From: Bacillota bacterium
Lineage (GTDB): Bacteria > Bacillota > Clostridia > Lachnospirales > Lachnospiraceae
Length of the DNA: 64,000 bases
Direction of reading: 5' to 3'
Assembly (NCBI GenBank): GCA_023434365.1
Contig: JAEYSV010000019.1
Coordinates: 62,001 to 126,000, forward strand
The notes under the pieces are model-generated. The model searched no databases. It was not told where the DNA came from and was given only the letters and a program-made list of their open reading frames with translations. The number at the start of each line of letters is the position of its first letter. The stretch's first letter is position 1. The position numbers and the translations under genes are program-made. Shown in pieces: positions 18,570 through 27,210 of the stretch.

Positions 18570-20657
18570 ATGTACAAAAGTTATTCCATGGAATTAGCAG
18601 GAAGAACGTTAACTGTTGAAGTTGGACGTGTTGCTGCGCAAGCAAACGGAGCTGCATTTATGCATTACGGAGATACCGTAGTGTTATCGACTGCAACTGC
18701 TTCCGATAAACCGAGAGAGGGCATCGATTTCTTCCCATTAAGTGTTGAATATGAAGAAAAACTATATGCCGTTGGTAAAATCCCAGGCGGATACAATAAA
18801 AGAGAAGGAAGAGCAAGCGAAAATGCAATCTTAACTTCCCGTGTTATTGACCGTCCGATGAGACCATTGTTCCCAAATGATTACCGCAATGATGTTGCGT
18901 TAAATAACTTAGTAATGAGTGTAGATCCAGACTGTAGTCCGGAATTAACTGCAATGCTTGGTAGTGCGATTGCAACTGCAATTTCTGATATCCCATTTGC
19001 TGGTCCTTGTGCTACAACTCAGGTTGGCCTTGTAAATGGTGAATTTGTTATCAATCCAAACGCTGAGATGAAAGCAATCTCTGACTTACAGTTAACCGTT
19101 GCTTCTACAAGAGACAAAGTTATCATGATTGAAGCTGGTGCCAATGAAGTCCCAGAAGATAAAATGATTGAAGCTATCTTTAGAGCACATGAAGTGAACC
19201 AAGAAGTAATCAAGTTCATTGATACGATTGTAGCGGAAGTTGGAAAAGAAAAACATACCTATACAAGCTGTGCAATTCCAACAGAGTTAATGGAAGCAAT
19301 GATGCAAATCATCACTCCAGAGCAAATGGAAGCAGCCGTATTTACCGATGTTAAACAAGTGAGAGAAGATAATATTCGTAGCATCAAAGAGGAGATTACT
19401 GCTCGTTTTGCAGAAACCAATCCAGAATGGTTACCATTACTTGATGAAGCGGTATACAAATATCAGAAAAAGACCGTTCGTAAAATGATCTTAAAAGATA
19501 AAAAACGTCCAGACGGCAGAGCAGTTGATGAAATCCGTAGATTAGCAGCGGAAATCGATATCTTACCACGTGTTCATGGTTCCGGTATGTTCACCAGAGG
19601 TCAAACTCAGATTCTTACGGTTACTACGCTTGCTCCATTAAGTGAAGCACAGCGCCTGGATGGATTAGATGAAGCAGAAACAAGCAAACGTTATATGCAT
19701 CATTATAATTTCCCATCATACTCCGTAGGAGAAACCAAACCAAGCAGAGGACCAGGACGTCGTGAAATCGGACATGGTGCGTTAGCAGAACGTGCATTGG
19801 TTCCAGTGCTTCCAACTGAATCAGAATTCCCATATGCCATCAGAACCGTATCTGAAACTTTTGAAAGTAATGGTTCTACTTCACAGGCAAGTATCTGTGC
19901 TTCCACGTTATCCTTAATGGCTGCTGGTGTTCCAATTAAAAAACCAGTTGCTGGTATCAGCTGTGGTTTAGTGACAGGGGAAAATGATGATGATTACCTT
20001 GTATTAACTGATATTCAGGGATTAGAAGATTTCTTTGGAGATATGGACTTTAAAGTTGCTGGTACACCAGATGGTATTACCGCAATTCAGATGGATATTA
20101 AGATTCATGGTTTAACTCGCCAGATTATCGAAGAAGCGATTGCTAATACAAAAAAAGCTCGTATGCATATCTTAAATAATGTTATGTTGCCAGTGATTGA
20201 TAAATCAAGAGAAGAAGTTGGCAAATATGCACCAAAAATCTGTCAGGTTCAGATTGATCCTGCTAAGATTGGTGAAGTAGTTGGCCAGAGAGGTAAAACA
20301 ATCAATGCCATTATCGAGAGAACTGGCGTGAAGATTGACATTACCGATGAAGGTAGCGTTAGCGTATGCGGTACTGATGCAGAAAGAATCGAAGAAGCTC
20401 TCGGTATGATTAAGACCATCGTTACTGAATACGAAGAAGGACAAATGTTTGAAGGTACCGTAATCTCAATCAAAGATTTCGGTGCATTCGTAGAATTTGC
20501 GCCTGGAAAAGAAGGAATGGTTCACATTTCTAAGATTTCTAAGGACCGAATTAATCATGTGGAGGATGTTCTTACTCTTGGAGACAAAGTAAAAGTAATT
20601 TGTCTTGGAAAAGATAAAATGGGACGTTTCACATTTAGTATCAAAGATGTGAAATAG
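18570..20657 (+). CDS. pnp: Polyribonucleotide nucleotidyltransferase (PNPase)
   Basis: This 695-residue PNPase is a phosphorolytic 3'-to-5' exoribonuclease that works as a trimer in RNA turnover. It has the standard order: first RNase PH-like domain (residues about 1-230), linker helix bundle, second RNase PH-like domain with RDKKRPDGRAVDEIRR-type and GxGRREIGHGALAERAL motifs (about 310-545), a KH domain (IDPAKIGEVVGQRGKTINAI) and a C-terminal S1 domain (EGTVISIKDFGAFVEFAPGKEGMVHIS). Length is typical. The ATG follows AAAAGGAG. The gene stands alone with its own promoter and a folded leader; rpsO, often its neighbour elsewhere, is absent. A strong terminator follows. Confidence 0.97.
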   Translation: MYKSYSMELAGRTLTVEVGRVAAQANGAAFMHYGDTVVLSTATASDKPREGIDFFPLSVEYEEKLYAVGKIPGGYNKREGRASENAILTSRVIDRPMRPLFPNDYRNDVALNNLVMSVDPDCSPELTAMLGSAIATAISDIPFAGPCATTQVGLVNGEFVINPNAEMKAISDLQLTVASTRDKVIMIEAGANEVPEDKMIEAIFRAHEVNQEVIKFIDTIVAEVGKEKHTYTSCAIPTELMEAMMQIITPEQMEAAVFTDVKQVREDNIRSIKEEITARFAETNPEWLPLLDEAVYKYQKKTVRKMILKDKKRPDGRAVDEIRRLAAEIDILPRVHGSGMFTRGQTQILTVTTLAPLSEAQRLDGLDEAETSKRYMHHYNFPSYSVGETKPSRGPGRREIGHGALAERALVPVLPTESEFPYAIRTVSETFESNGSTSQASICASTLSLMAAGVPIKKPVAGISCGLVTGENDDDYLVLTDIQGLEDFFGDMDFKVAGTPDGITAIQMDIKIHGLTRQIIEEAIANTKKARMHILNNVMLPVIDKSREEVGKYAPKICQVQIDPAKIGEVVGQRGKTINAIIERTGVKIDITDEGSVSVCGTDAERIEEALGMIKTIVTEYEEGQMFEGTVISIKDFGAFVEFAPGKEGMVHISKISKDRINHVEDVLTLGDKVKVICLGKDKMGRFTFSIKDVK

Positions 20658-20693
20658 ATTCTGGTAAGTAGAATCCATCAAAGAGATATAAGG

Positions 20694-20737
20694 AATTCCT
20701 TAGGATAATAGTTATATATTGTCCTAAGGAATTTTTA
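20694..20737 (+). terminator. Intrinsic terminator after pnp
   Basis: AATTCCTTAGGA (20694-20705) pairs perfectly with TCCTAAGGAATT (20722-20733), followed by TTTT. Confidence 0.85.
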
Positions 20738-20796
20738 TTACATTAGAACAATAGTGTATTCTATGTAATAAAAATGTGTTATAGAAAGGATGTTAC

Positions 20797-22074
20797 ATGG
20801 TAACAATTAAAAAGCTATCGAACAATATTCCCGTTGTGTTAGAGAAAATGGACCATTTGCGCAGTGTTTCGCTGGGTGTTTATGTGCGCGTGGGTTCCTT
20901 AGATGAGCGGGCAGAAAATAACGGAATCAGTCATGTCGTTGAACACATGCTGTTTAAAGGAACAAAAAAACGCAGTGCCAAGCAGCTGGCCAATGACTGT
21001 GCTCTGGTCGGTGGCAATTTTAATGCTTATACCACGAAGGAGTACACGTCCTATTATTTTACAACCCTAGACCATCATTTACCCGAAGCGATTGAGATTC
21101 TAAGCGATATGTTTCACAATTCCTTATTTGATGCAGAGGACCTTGAAAAGGAAAAGGGCGTCATCATCGACGAAATCAATATGTATGACGATTCACCAGA
21201 AGATCTGGTACACGAACTATTGCAACAGGAAGTGTGGCAAGATCACCCTCTTGGCTATATCATCAGTGGGGAGGAAGAAGTCGTATATAGGCTAACGAGA
21301 GAACAGATTATAGATTTTTTCAATAAGCATTATAGCGCCAAACATCTTGTCATTTCGGTCGCAGGTAACTATAATGATAACATTATGACACTGTTAGAAG
21401 AGGCCTTTGGTGAAACCTGTGTACAGACGGCGCCATCAGTCATGAATCCACCGACCTATCATCGTACTTTTGTGACGAGGGAAAAGGATATCGAACAGGT
21501 GTATATGAACCTTGCATTTGACGGCGTGAATTACTTTTCTGAGGACAAATACGTATTAGCTATCGTGAATTCGATTCTTGGCGGCGGCGAAAACTCGAGA
21601 TTATTCCAGATTATTCGAGAGGAACTCGGCCTAAGTTACTCGATCTATTCCTATGATTCCTCCTTTGGTCTGGCAGGATTACTACATATCGATGCGATTG
21701 TCAGCCCGTCCAATGTGGAGAAGGTCTTAGTCGCAACCGTGAACGTAGTGAAAGAGTTAGTGGAGCATGGAATAACCGAGTATGAGTTACTTCGTGCCAA
21801 GGAACAGATTAATACGGAAATGATTATCGCCGGAGAAAGTAGTCGTACCAGAGTGAGCAGCAATGGTCAGGCACTTCTTCTTCGAGGAAAGATTACGAGT
21901 CAGGAAGAGGTAATGGAGCGAATCAATGCGGTAACGCTTGAGGACGCGTTAGTATTTGTTCGGAAGTACTTAAAACCAGAACAGATGAGTATCTGTCTGA
22001 TTGGCAATCTTAAAGAGCTTCCGCTTGCTAAGTTACAGGAATACTGGGTAACATTTTCCCCAAGAGACATATAA
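20797..22074 (+). CDS. M16-family zinc metallopeptidase (processing-peptidase-like)
   Basis: This 425-residue protein is an insulinase/mitochondrial-processing-peptidase-like M16 peptidase. It carries the inverted zinc motif HVVEH (H46, E49, H50) and the third ligand Glu in DEINMYDDSPED (E126). The C-terminal M16 half includes LGGGENSRLFQIIREELGLSYSIYS, the usual R/Y substrate-pocket region. There is no signal peptide, so it acts in the cytoplasm. Homologous YmxG/PqqL-like genes often sit next to pnp in Firmicutes, and that arrangement is kept here. The ATG is preceded by AAAGGATG. It begins a loose run with the sulfhydrylase gene 50 bp downstream. The substrate is unknown. Confidence 0.92.
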   Translation: MVTIKKLSNNIPVVLEKMDHLRSVSLGVYVRVGSLDERAENNGISHVVEHMLFKGTKKRSAKQLANDCALVGGNFNAYTTKEYTSYYFTTLDHHLPEAIEILSDMFHNSLFDAEDLEKEKGVIIDEINMYDDSPEDLVHELLQQEVWQDHPLGYIISGEEEVVYRLTREQIIDFFNKHYSAKHLVISVAGNYNDNIMTLLEEAFGETCVQTAPSVMNPPTYHRTFVTREKDIEQVYMNLAFDGVNYFSEDKYVLAIVNSILGGGENSRLFQIIREELGLSYSIYSYDSSFGLAGLLHIDAIVSPSNVEKVLVATVNVVKELVEHGITEYELLRAKEQINTEMIIAGESSRTRVSSNGQALLLRGKITSQEEVMERINAVTLEDALVFVRKYLKPEQMSICLIGNLKELPLAKLQEYWVTFSPRDI

Positions 22075-22124
22075 TGAGAATGGAGCCTAATTATCATAAA
22101 TAAAGAAAGATAAGGTGATGACAG

Positions 22125-23402
22125 ATGAGCAATTATCATATTAATACACAATGTATTCAAGCTGGCTATGAGCCGAAAAATGGAGAATCCAGAGTACTTC
22201 CAATCTATCAGTCTACAACTTACAAATACGATAGCAGTGAAACCGTAGGCAAATTGTTTGACCTTCAGGAAAGTGGTTTTTTCTACACCCGTCTATCGAA
22301 TCCAACGGTAGCTGCAGTAGAAGATAAGATTGCAACCTTAGAAGGTGGAATCGGGGCAATGTGTACTGCTTCCGGTCAGGCAGCGGCAACGACAGCGATC
22401 TTAAATATTTGTAGTGCAGGAGATCATTTTATCTCCTCCAGCGCAATTTATGGTGGAACGATGAATCTCTTTACCGTAACGCTCAAACGCTTGGGAATCG
22501 AAGTGACGTTAGTTTCCCCAGACATCTCGGAAGAAGACTTAAAAAAGGAAGTCAGAGAGAATACAAAGCTCATATTTGCAGAAACCATTGCGAATCCTGC
22601 GTTATCTATTATTGATCTTGAGATGTATGCACGTGTCGCTCATGAAAATGGCATGCCACTATTTATTGATAATACGTTTGCCACACCAATTAACTGCAGA
22701 CCAATTGAATTCGGTGCTGATATCGTTATTCACTCTACCTCCAAGTATCTAGATGGCCATGCAGTTGCCCTAGGCGGTGTCATCGTTGATAGCGGTAACT
22801 TTAACTGGGACAATGGTCGTTATCCAGGCTTATCAACACCTGATGAATCCTATCATGGCTTAGTGTATACCAAAGATGTCGGAAGAGCAGCCTTTATCAT
22901 AAAGGCCAGAGTGCAGTTAATGAGAGACCTAGGTGTGACTCCAGCTCCAAACAATGCATTTTTATTAAATCTTGGAATGGAAACCTTGCATCTTAGAATG
23001 GAACGTCATTGCCAGAATGCGCTGAAGGTAGCAGAATATCTTGAGAAAAATGATAAGATTGCCTGGGTGAACTATCCAGGATTAAAAGGCAACCAATATT
23101 ATGAGTTAGCACAAAAATACATGCCAAATGGTACTTGCGGCGTTATCTCCTTCGGAATGAAGGGTGGCAGAGAAGCTGCCATGAATTTTATGGATCACTT
23201 AAAACTTGCTGCCATTGTGGTGCACGTAGCAGATGCCAGAACCTGTGTCTTACATCCTGCCAGCACAACCCACAGACAGTTAACTGACGAACAATTATTA
23301 GAATGTGGCGTAAAACCAGAACAGATTCGTATGTCCATCGGTTTAGAACACATTGATGATATTATTAAGGATGTAGAGCAGGCCCTTGCATGTCTTGATT
23401 AA
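22125..23402 (+). CDS. metY: O-acetylhomoserine sulfhydrylase (PLP-dependent)
   Basis: This 425-residue member of the Cys/Met-metabolism PLP enzyme family most likely makes homocysteine from O-acetylhomoserine and sulfide. The Schiff-base lysine is K207 in HSTSKYLDGHA. Other family marks are YTRLSNPT, TASGQAA, FIDNTFATP and the long insertion with YPGLSTPDESYHGL typical of the MetY subgroup. The full-length C-terminal domain ends in RMSIGLEHIDDII. Methionine gamma-lyase or cystathionine gamma-synthase are less likely given length and the MetY insertion. The ribosome site AAGGTGATG precedes the ATG. No S-box or T-box leader fits in the 50-bp gap, so it may be co-transcribed with the M16 peptidase. 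Confidence 0.88.
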   Translation: MSNYHINTQCIQAGYEPKNGESRVLPIYQSTTYKYDSSETVGKLFDLQESGFFYTRLSNPTVAAVEDKIATLEGGIGAMCTASGQAAATTAILNICSAGDHFISSSAIYGGTMNLFTVTLKRLGIEVTLVSPDISEEDLKKEVRENTKLIFAETIANPALSIIDLEMYARVAHENGMPLFIDNTFATPINCRPIEFGADIVIHSTSKYLDGHAVALGGVIVDSGNFNWDNGRYPGLSTPDESYHGLVYTKDVGRAAFIIKARVQLMRDLGVTPAPNNAFLLNLGMETLHLRMERHCQNALKVAEYLEKNDKIAWVNYPGLKGNQYYELAQKYMPNGTCGVISFGMKGGREAAMNFMDHLKLAAIVVHVADARTCVLHPASTTHRQLTDEQLLECGVKPEQIRMSIGLEHIDDIIKDVEQALACLD

Positions 23403-23489
23403 CAAGTAATGTAATGTGCTGTGAATTTAAGAAAATAAACACAGAAATTGTTTAGTAAACAATGATTATGAAAAAAGATAGGAAGAACT

Positions 23490-24800
23490 ATGAAAGATTT
23501 TGTAATCGCAATATTAAGTAGCGGCGTGGGAATCGTTGCTATCATCATTGTAATACGTCTATTTTATGAATCTGGACTAGGAAAAAGTAAAAATGATTGG
23601 ATGTCTCGATTTCTTCCAGATGAACAGGCACATAAAGGCTTATTAATACCAGCGGAGGAAACCTCAAAAGTATTTTTAGCGGCCTTTCTATTCCGAATTA
23701 TTATGCTGCTGATTAGCTTCTTATTCCTTCGCTTATTATTAGATGATTCGATATCATTTACCATTGGGGAAGCAATGAATGAATACATCAAAACAGATGC
23801 CCTTCATTATCTAAACCTAGCCGAACTAGGGTATCAAGGGTATGTTGAGGATGGAAAACACTTATTCTTAGTATTCTTTCCGCTCTATCCATTTTGTATA
23901 GCGCTTGTGAATACTCTCCTTGACAATATTGCTTTTTCCGCGCTACTAGTATCCTTTTTGACATTCGCAGCGGGAAGTTGCTATCTATACAAATTAGTAG
24001 CATATGATTACGGACGAAATGTTGCGAAAAACACCGTGCTTTTTCTTTCTGTATTTCCGTTTTCCTTCTTCTATGGTGGAATGATGACAGAAAGCTTGTT
24101 CTTGTTTACCACCTGTGCAACCATTTACTATATCAGACGCCATCGATGGCCATTGGTCATGTTATTTGGAAGCCTAGGGGCACTTACGAGGATGCACGGA
24201 ATCCTTCTTATCGCCATCGCTGGAGTAGAGTGGCTCGTTTACTATCAACCATTTATGCTACTTCGAAAGAAGGCGTATTCCATTCTATGTCGGCAGGTGC
24301 TACCAAAACTCCTGTGGATTGCCGGAATGGGGATGGGATTCATCGGCTATCTGACGCTCAATTACGTCGTAAGTGGCAGCCCATTTACCTTCATGATTCA
24401 CCAGAAGGAGCACTGGAATAACGAAACCGTCTGGTTTCCCAAAACACTTGATATGCTCTGGGAATACATGATGCATAGTGAAGATTACCCCTCCATGATT
24501 GCGTCTACCTGGATTCCAGAATTCCTGATCTTTGTCTTAGTGACAGCATTACTTCTTTATGCAGTCAGACAACAAAAGCTCATATACCTAATCTATCTGC
24601 TTTCGTACTTATTACTGAATTACTCCGTATCCTGGCTACTTAGCGGCGGTCGCTACATCTCAGTCTGCATCCCACTATTTTTGTTTTTGGCCTTGCTGAC
24701 CGAAAAACGGCCACTACTAGCCAAAGCCATTTTGATCGTCTTTAGCATCCTAATGGGCGGATACTATGGAGCATTCTTAATGGGCGTTCATATGTATTAA
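23490..24800 (+). CDS. PIG-V-like integral membrane glycosyltransferase
   Basis: This 436-residue multi-pass protein has about ten hydrophobic segments. It resembles PIG-V-type (GPI mannosyltransferase 2-like) lipid-linked sugar transferases. A luminal-type loop carries TDALHYLNLAELGYQG followed by VFFPLYPF. The HY plus FFPLYP spacing and the TESLFLFTTCATIYYIRR and ALTRMHGILLI segments are typical of bacterial PIG-V homologues. Such enzymes use polyprenyl-phosphate sugars to glycosylate exported proteins or lipids; the acceptor here is unknown. It follows metY by 87 bp, preceded by AGGAAG. Its 3' end overlaps the convergent CXXC gene by 59 bp. Confidence 0.72.
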   Translation: MKDFVIAILSSGVGIVAIIIVIRLFYESGLGKSKNDWMSRFLPDEQAHKGLLIPAEETSKVFLAAFLFRIIMLLISFLFLRLLLDDSISFTIGEAMNEYIKTDALHYLNLAELGYQGYVEDGKHLFLVFFPLYPFCIALVNTLLDNIAFSALLVSFLTFAAGSCYLYKLVAYDYGRNVAKNTVLFLSVFPFSFFYGGMMTESLFLFTTCATIYYIRRHRWPLVMLFGSLGALTRMHGILLIAIAGVEWLVYYQPFMLLRKKAYSILCRQVLPKLLWIAGMGMGFIGYLTLNYVVSGSPFTFMIHQKEHWNNETVWFPKTLDMLWEYMMHSEDYPSMIASTWIPEFLIFVLVTALLLYAVRQQKLIYLIYLLSYLLLNYSVSWLLSGGRYISVCIPLFLFLALLTEKRPLLAKAILIVFSILMGGYYGAFLMGVHMY

Positions 24801-25200
24801 ACAACGAATCATATATATCTTCTATATGATTACGGGTTGTGTTTTGATGAACAAAACACAAAATTACGATTATAATCACAGCTATAATCGTAATGAACGA
24901 CACTATAGAATTATAGTGTTGTTCATTGTAAATCCTGAATTTGGTCCAAAATGGCATTAATAATACTATAAGTACTTCAGATATAATAAATCCAAATAAA
25001 GAATAATATGAATGAAGGTGTAATAAATCAGTTATTAACCACGGAATTGGAAGAATAAATGCATTTATTATTCGAAAGATGATTTTTTCATGATATTGTA
25101 TTCCACAATTTTTACAAACAAGTGAATCGTTACTAGACATAATTGATTTCAAAATTTCTTTCCACTTAAATTCACTACCACATTTTGTGCATTTTTGCAT
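24742..25200 (-). CDS. CXXC-CXXC zinc-ribbon membrane protein
   Basis: I take the start at the ATG ending at 25200 (MQKCTKCGSEF...), because AGGGGG precedes it with normal spacing; a further seven upstream codons have no ribosome site. The 152-residue product has an N-terminal zinc-ribbon with paired CxxC motifs (C4/C7 and C29/C32), resembling the cxxc_20_cxxc (TIGR04104-type) family. Three hydrophobic helices and a charged C-terminal tail follow. Its last 59 bases overlap the convergent PIG-V-like gene. Upstream on the same strand is a 28-residue membrane peptide gene, probably in the same transcript. Its function is unknown. Confidence 0.7.
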   Translation of the reverse strand: MQKCTKCGSEFKWKEILKSIMSSNDSLVCKNCGIQYHEKIIFRIINAFILPIPWLITDLLHLHSYYSLFGFIISEVLIVLLMPFWTKFRIYNEQHYNSIVSFITIIAVIIIVILCFVHQNTTRNHIEDIYDSLFNTYERPLRMLHSIRPLGC

Positions 25201-25266
25201 AACCAATATCCCCCTTATCAAAACGCATAACTTACATAACAGAGCGTACTATATTAGCCTCCCACT

Positions 25267-25353
25267 TCAGATGCGAGTCTTAATAAAATATCGAAAAAGA
25301 CTGATTAGAAAGATTATCCCTGCTACAATTAATACCAATCCTAATATATTCAA
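25267..25353 (-). CDS. Unlisted 28-residue single-helix membrane peptide (TTG start)
   Basis: A TTG codon (25353-25351) is preceded on the minus strand by AGGGGGAATAAGG, an excellent ribosome site with seven-base spacing. It opens a 28-codon frame ending in TGA. The product has a hydrophobic helix (LGLVLIVAGIIFLISLF) followed by RYFIKTRI. It fits a small membrane protein. The next gene, the CXXC membrane protein, starts 66 bp downstream with a very similar AGGGGG site, suggesting a two-gene unit. I recognise no family. Confidence 0.55.
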   Translation of the reverse strand: MNILGLVLIVAGIIFLISLFRYFIKTRI

Positions 25354-25748
25354 CCTTATTCCCCCTTTTGGTTTAACACAAATTACAATTGTGTCCATAT
25401 TTAATTGTACAACATTGTAATATAGTATTCAAATATTTAACAAAATTAGATATATATTGCTTCCCTTATTTTAAAATCTTTTAATTTTGTATCAGAATGA
25501 GATGTATGCGACTTATAACTAATCAAAGGATGTTTTCAGTACTACGGTATTGAGGACATCCTTTTGCTTATGACATCTAATAAACACTAAATCTAAGGAT
25601 TACTTATATCAATACCATGTGAGTATTCGAAAAATTCAAAAAATAATGAAAGTATGATTTGAATCACGGTTTTTATATTTCATTAATAGTAAAATGAATT
25701 CAACATAACAAGCAAATCAATTCTATATGAAATATAAAGGAGAAAAAT
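25354..25748. other. Non-coding gap upstream of ric
   Basis: No credible gene is visible in these 395 bp. They hold the divergent promoter regions of the small membrane peptide and ric, an orphan hairpin at 25525-25567, and a short GATTTGAATC palindrome about 90 bp before ric that could be an operator. Confidence 0.5.
25525..25567 (+). terminator. Orphan hairpin, terminator-like
   Basis: AAAGGATGT (25525-25533) pairs with ACATCCTTT (25556-25564). An inner helix CAGTAC/GTATTG has a TACG loop, and TTTT follows. No plus-strand gene ends upstream, so it may terminate a short RNA or be left over from a lost gene. Confidence 0.55.
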
Positions 25749-26432
25749 ATGATGAATAAAAACATGAGTTTGGCTGATATAGTAAAAGAATTCCCAGGAT
25801 CAATTGATATATTTAATGCGCACCAAATAGATTATTGCTGTGGTGGAAAAGATACTCTAGAAGATGCGCTTATTGAAGCTAAGATCAATGTAGAGGATTT
25901 CGTAAGTAAACTAAATTCCGAAAAAGAGAATGCTTCTGCAAATGAGGAGAACAAGTTAGACGCGTCTCTTTATGAACTAGATGTAAAGGATTTGATAGAC
26001 TTCATCGAAGATACTCATCACATAGATGAGCGCGATTTGCTACAAAATCTTGATAGACTGGTAAACAAGATCCTGATAGTTCATTATGAAGACCATAGCG
26101 AGGAATTACTCATAGTACACCGTCTATTTGCTGATCTAAAGAAAGAATTAGAAGAGCATTTTGTTAAAGAAGAACAGATAGTATTCCCTTATATGAAGCA
26201 AACAGCAATTACAGACGATAAGTTATTATCACTCATCGAAGAACTGAAAAGAGAGCATGAAGCAGCAGGAGAACTCATTAAACAGCTTCAGATAGTAACC
26301 AATAACTTCAATGCCCCAAAAGGAGCATGCCCAACCTATATATCAACCTACCAGAACCTAGAACGTTTAGTAAATGATATATTCCTCCATATCTACGCAG
26401 AAACATCCGTACTATTCGAAAAATTCGCATAA
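25749..26432 (+). CDS. ric: Iron-sulfur cluster repair di-iron protein Ric (ScdA/YtfE family)
   Basis: This 227-residue protein has the N-terminal DUF542/ScdA_N domain with the DYCCGG motif (residues about 28-33) and a hemerythrin-like four-helix domain. His and Glu ligands lie in HHIDERD, VHYEDHSEELLIVH, LEEHFVKEEQIVFP, REHEAAGELI and FLHIYAETSVLFEKF. Ric proteins repair Fe-S clusters damaged by nitric oxide or oxidants, probably by delivering iron. Length and order are typical. The ATG follows AAAGGAG. It is monocistronic with its own terminator. An FNR/NsrR-like site is expected, but I cannot identify one with confidence. Confidence 0.93.
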   Translation: MMNKNMSLADIVKEFPGSIDIFNAHQIDYCCGGKDTLEDALIEAKINVEDFVSKLNSEKENASANEENKLDASLYELDVKDLIDFIEDTHHIDERDLLQNLDRLVNKILIVHYEDHSEELLIVHRLFADLKKELEEHFVKEEQIVFPYMKQTAITDDKLLSLIEELKREHEAAGELIKQLQIVTNNFNAPKGACPTYISTYQNLERLVNDIFLHIYAETSVLFEKFA

Positions 26433-26441
26433 TCACAAACC

Positions 26442-26488
26442 AAAGACCTTTTCACAGTGAAGCAATGCTGTGAAATGGTCTTTTTTTA
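26442..26488 (+). terminator. Intrinsic terminator after ric
   Basis: AAGACCTTTTCACA and TGTGAAATGGTCTT form a stem with one bulged base around a GTGAAGCAATGC loop, followed by a run of seven T. Confidence 0.85.
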
Positions 26489-26510
26489 TATCATATGAAA
26501 TTATAAAGAA

Positions 26511-26633
26511 ACAACCGGAGTAAGCTGATTTAGTCAAATTGCTCATCAAAAAGTAAAGTAAGCAAGATGAAACATATTATAAGCAGCAACACGCACCCAA
26601 AGAGTAAAAAAACTATGTTTCCTATTGCTTCGA
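26511..26633 (+). repeat. Half-unit L1 of the foldback repeat family
   Basis: This stretch runs from ACAACCGGAGTAAGCTGATT through GATGAAACATATTATAA and CAACACGCACCC to CTATGTTTCCTATTGC. It is repeated directly at 26707-26830 with about 196-bp periodicity. It matches the left inner arm and the left end of the full foldback element but lacks the right half. It is non-coding. Confidence 0.75.
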
Positions 26634-26706
26634 TCCACTACAGGCAAAGAGTTTCACAAGCGAAACGCTTTATAGAAAATTAGTGAATGTTTATATGGTC
26701 ACACAA

Positions 26707-26809
26707 ACAACCGGAGTAAGCTGATTTTGTCAATTTGCACACAAGAAAGTAAAAACAAGCAAGATGAAACATATTATAAAGAGCAACACGCACCCATAGA
26801 GTTAAAAAA
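26707..26809 (+). repeat. Half-unit L2, outer left arm around the full foldback element
   Basis: This is a second direct copy of L1 (ACAACCGGAG ... ATTTTGTCAATTTGC ... GATGAAACATATTATAA ... CAACACGC). Its reverse complement recurs at 27128-27210 on the other side of the full element, so the pair forms an outer palindrome. Confidence 0.75.
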
Positions 26810-27127
26810 CTATGTTTCCTATTGCTTCGAAGACTAAAACTGTGTAAATTGGCGAGCGAAGATTAATATTTGTCAATTTGCTCACCTCAAAGTAAAAAAA
26901 GCAAAGATGAAACATATTATAATTCGCAACCGTTATGACGTCGTCGGCACTTAGGTCACGTACTTTGTGACCTTACGTACCGCTACGACGTCATCCGAGC
27001 GAGAGCGCGTTGCGAATATAATATGTTTTATCTTGCTTTCAGTAACTAAATTGAGCAAATTGACAAACCACAATCTAAATATACCAATTTACACAGAAGC
27101 AAACTCCTATAGCAATAGGAAACATAG
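26810..27127. repeat. Long foldback element, copy A (318 bp)
   Basis: Terminal inverted repeats CTATGTTTCCTATTGC (26810-26825) and GCAATAGGAAACATAG (27112-27127) match perfectly. Inside are further paired arms. TGTGTAAATTGG (26841-26852) pairs with CCAATTTACACA (27084-27095). TTTGTCAATTTGCTCA (26869-26884) pairs with TGAGCAAATTGACAAA (27052-27067). A stem of about 25 bp joins 26904-26930 with 27009-27034. The core has ATGACGTCGT (26935-26944) paired with ACGACGTCAT (26985-26994), and GGTCAC paired with GTGACC. There is no coding frame. Copy B is at 41240-41563. Confidence 0.85.
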
Positions 27128-27210
27128 TATCAACACGTTGCGAGAGCGTGTTGCGAATATAATATGTTTTATCTAGCTTGGCATAAATATCAAGTGCAAA
27201 TTGACAAAAT
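27128..27210 (-). repeat. Inverted half-unit R, outer right arm
   Basis: GTTGCGAATATAATATGTTTTATC ... AAATTGACAAAAT lies in the reverse orientation to L1 and L2. With L2 it forms an outer palindrome enclosing the full element, consistent with insertion of one element into another. Its outer edge abuts the stop codon of the small membrane-protein gene at 27211. Confidence 0.7.

Noticed and set aside
22075..22124. S-box or T-box riboswitch before metY
   Set aside because: The gap is only 50 bp and contains just the ribosome site region; there is no room for either element.
26967..27176. A 69-codon frame inside the foldback cluster
   Set aside because: It spans palindrome arms and repeats its own ERVANIICFI segment because of the duplicated arm; no ribosome site.
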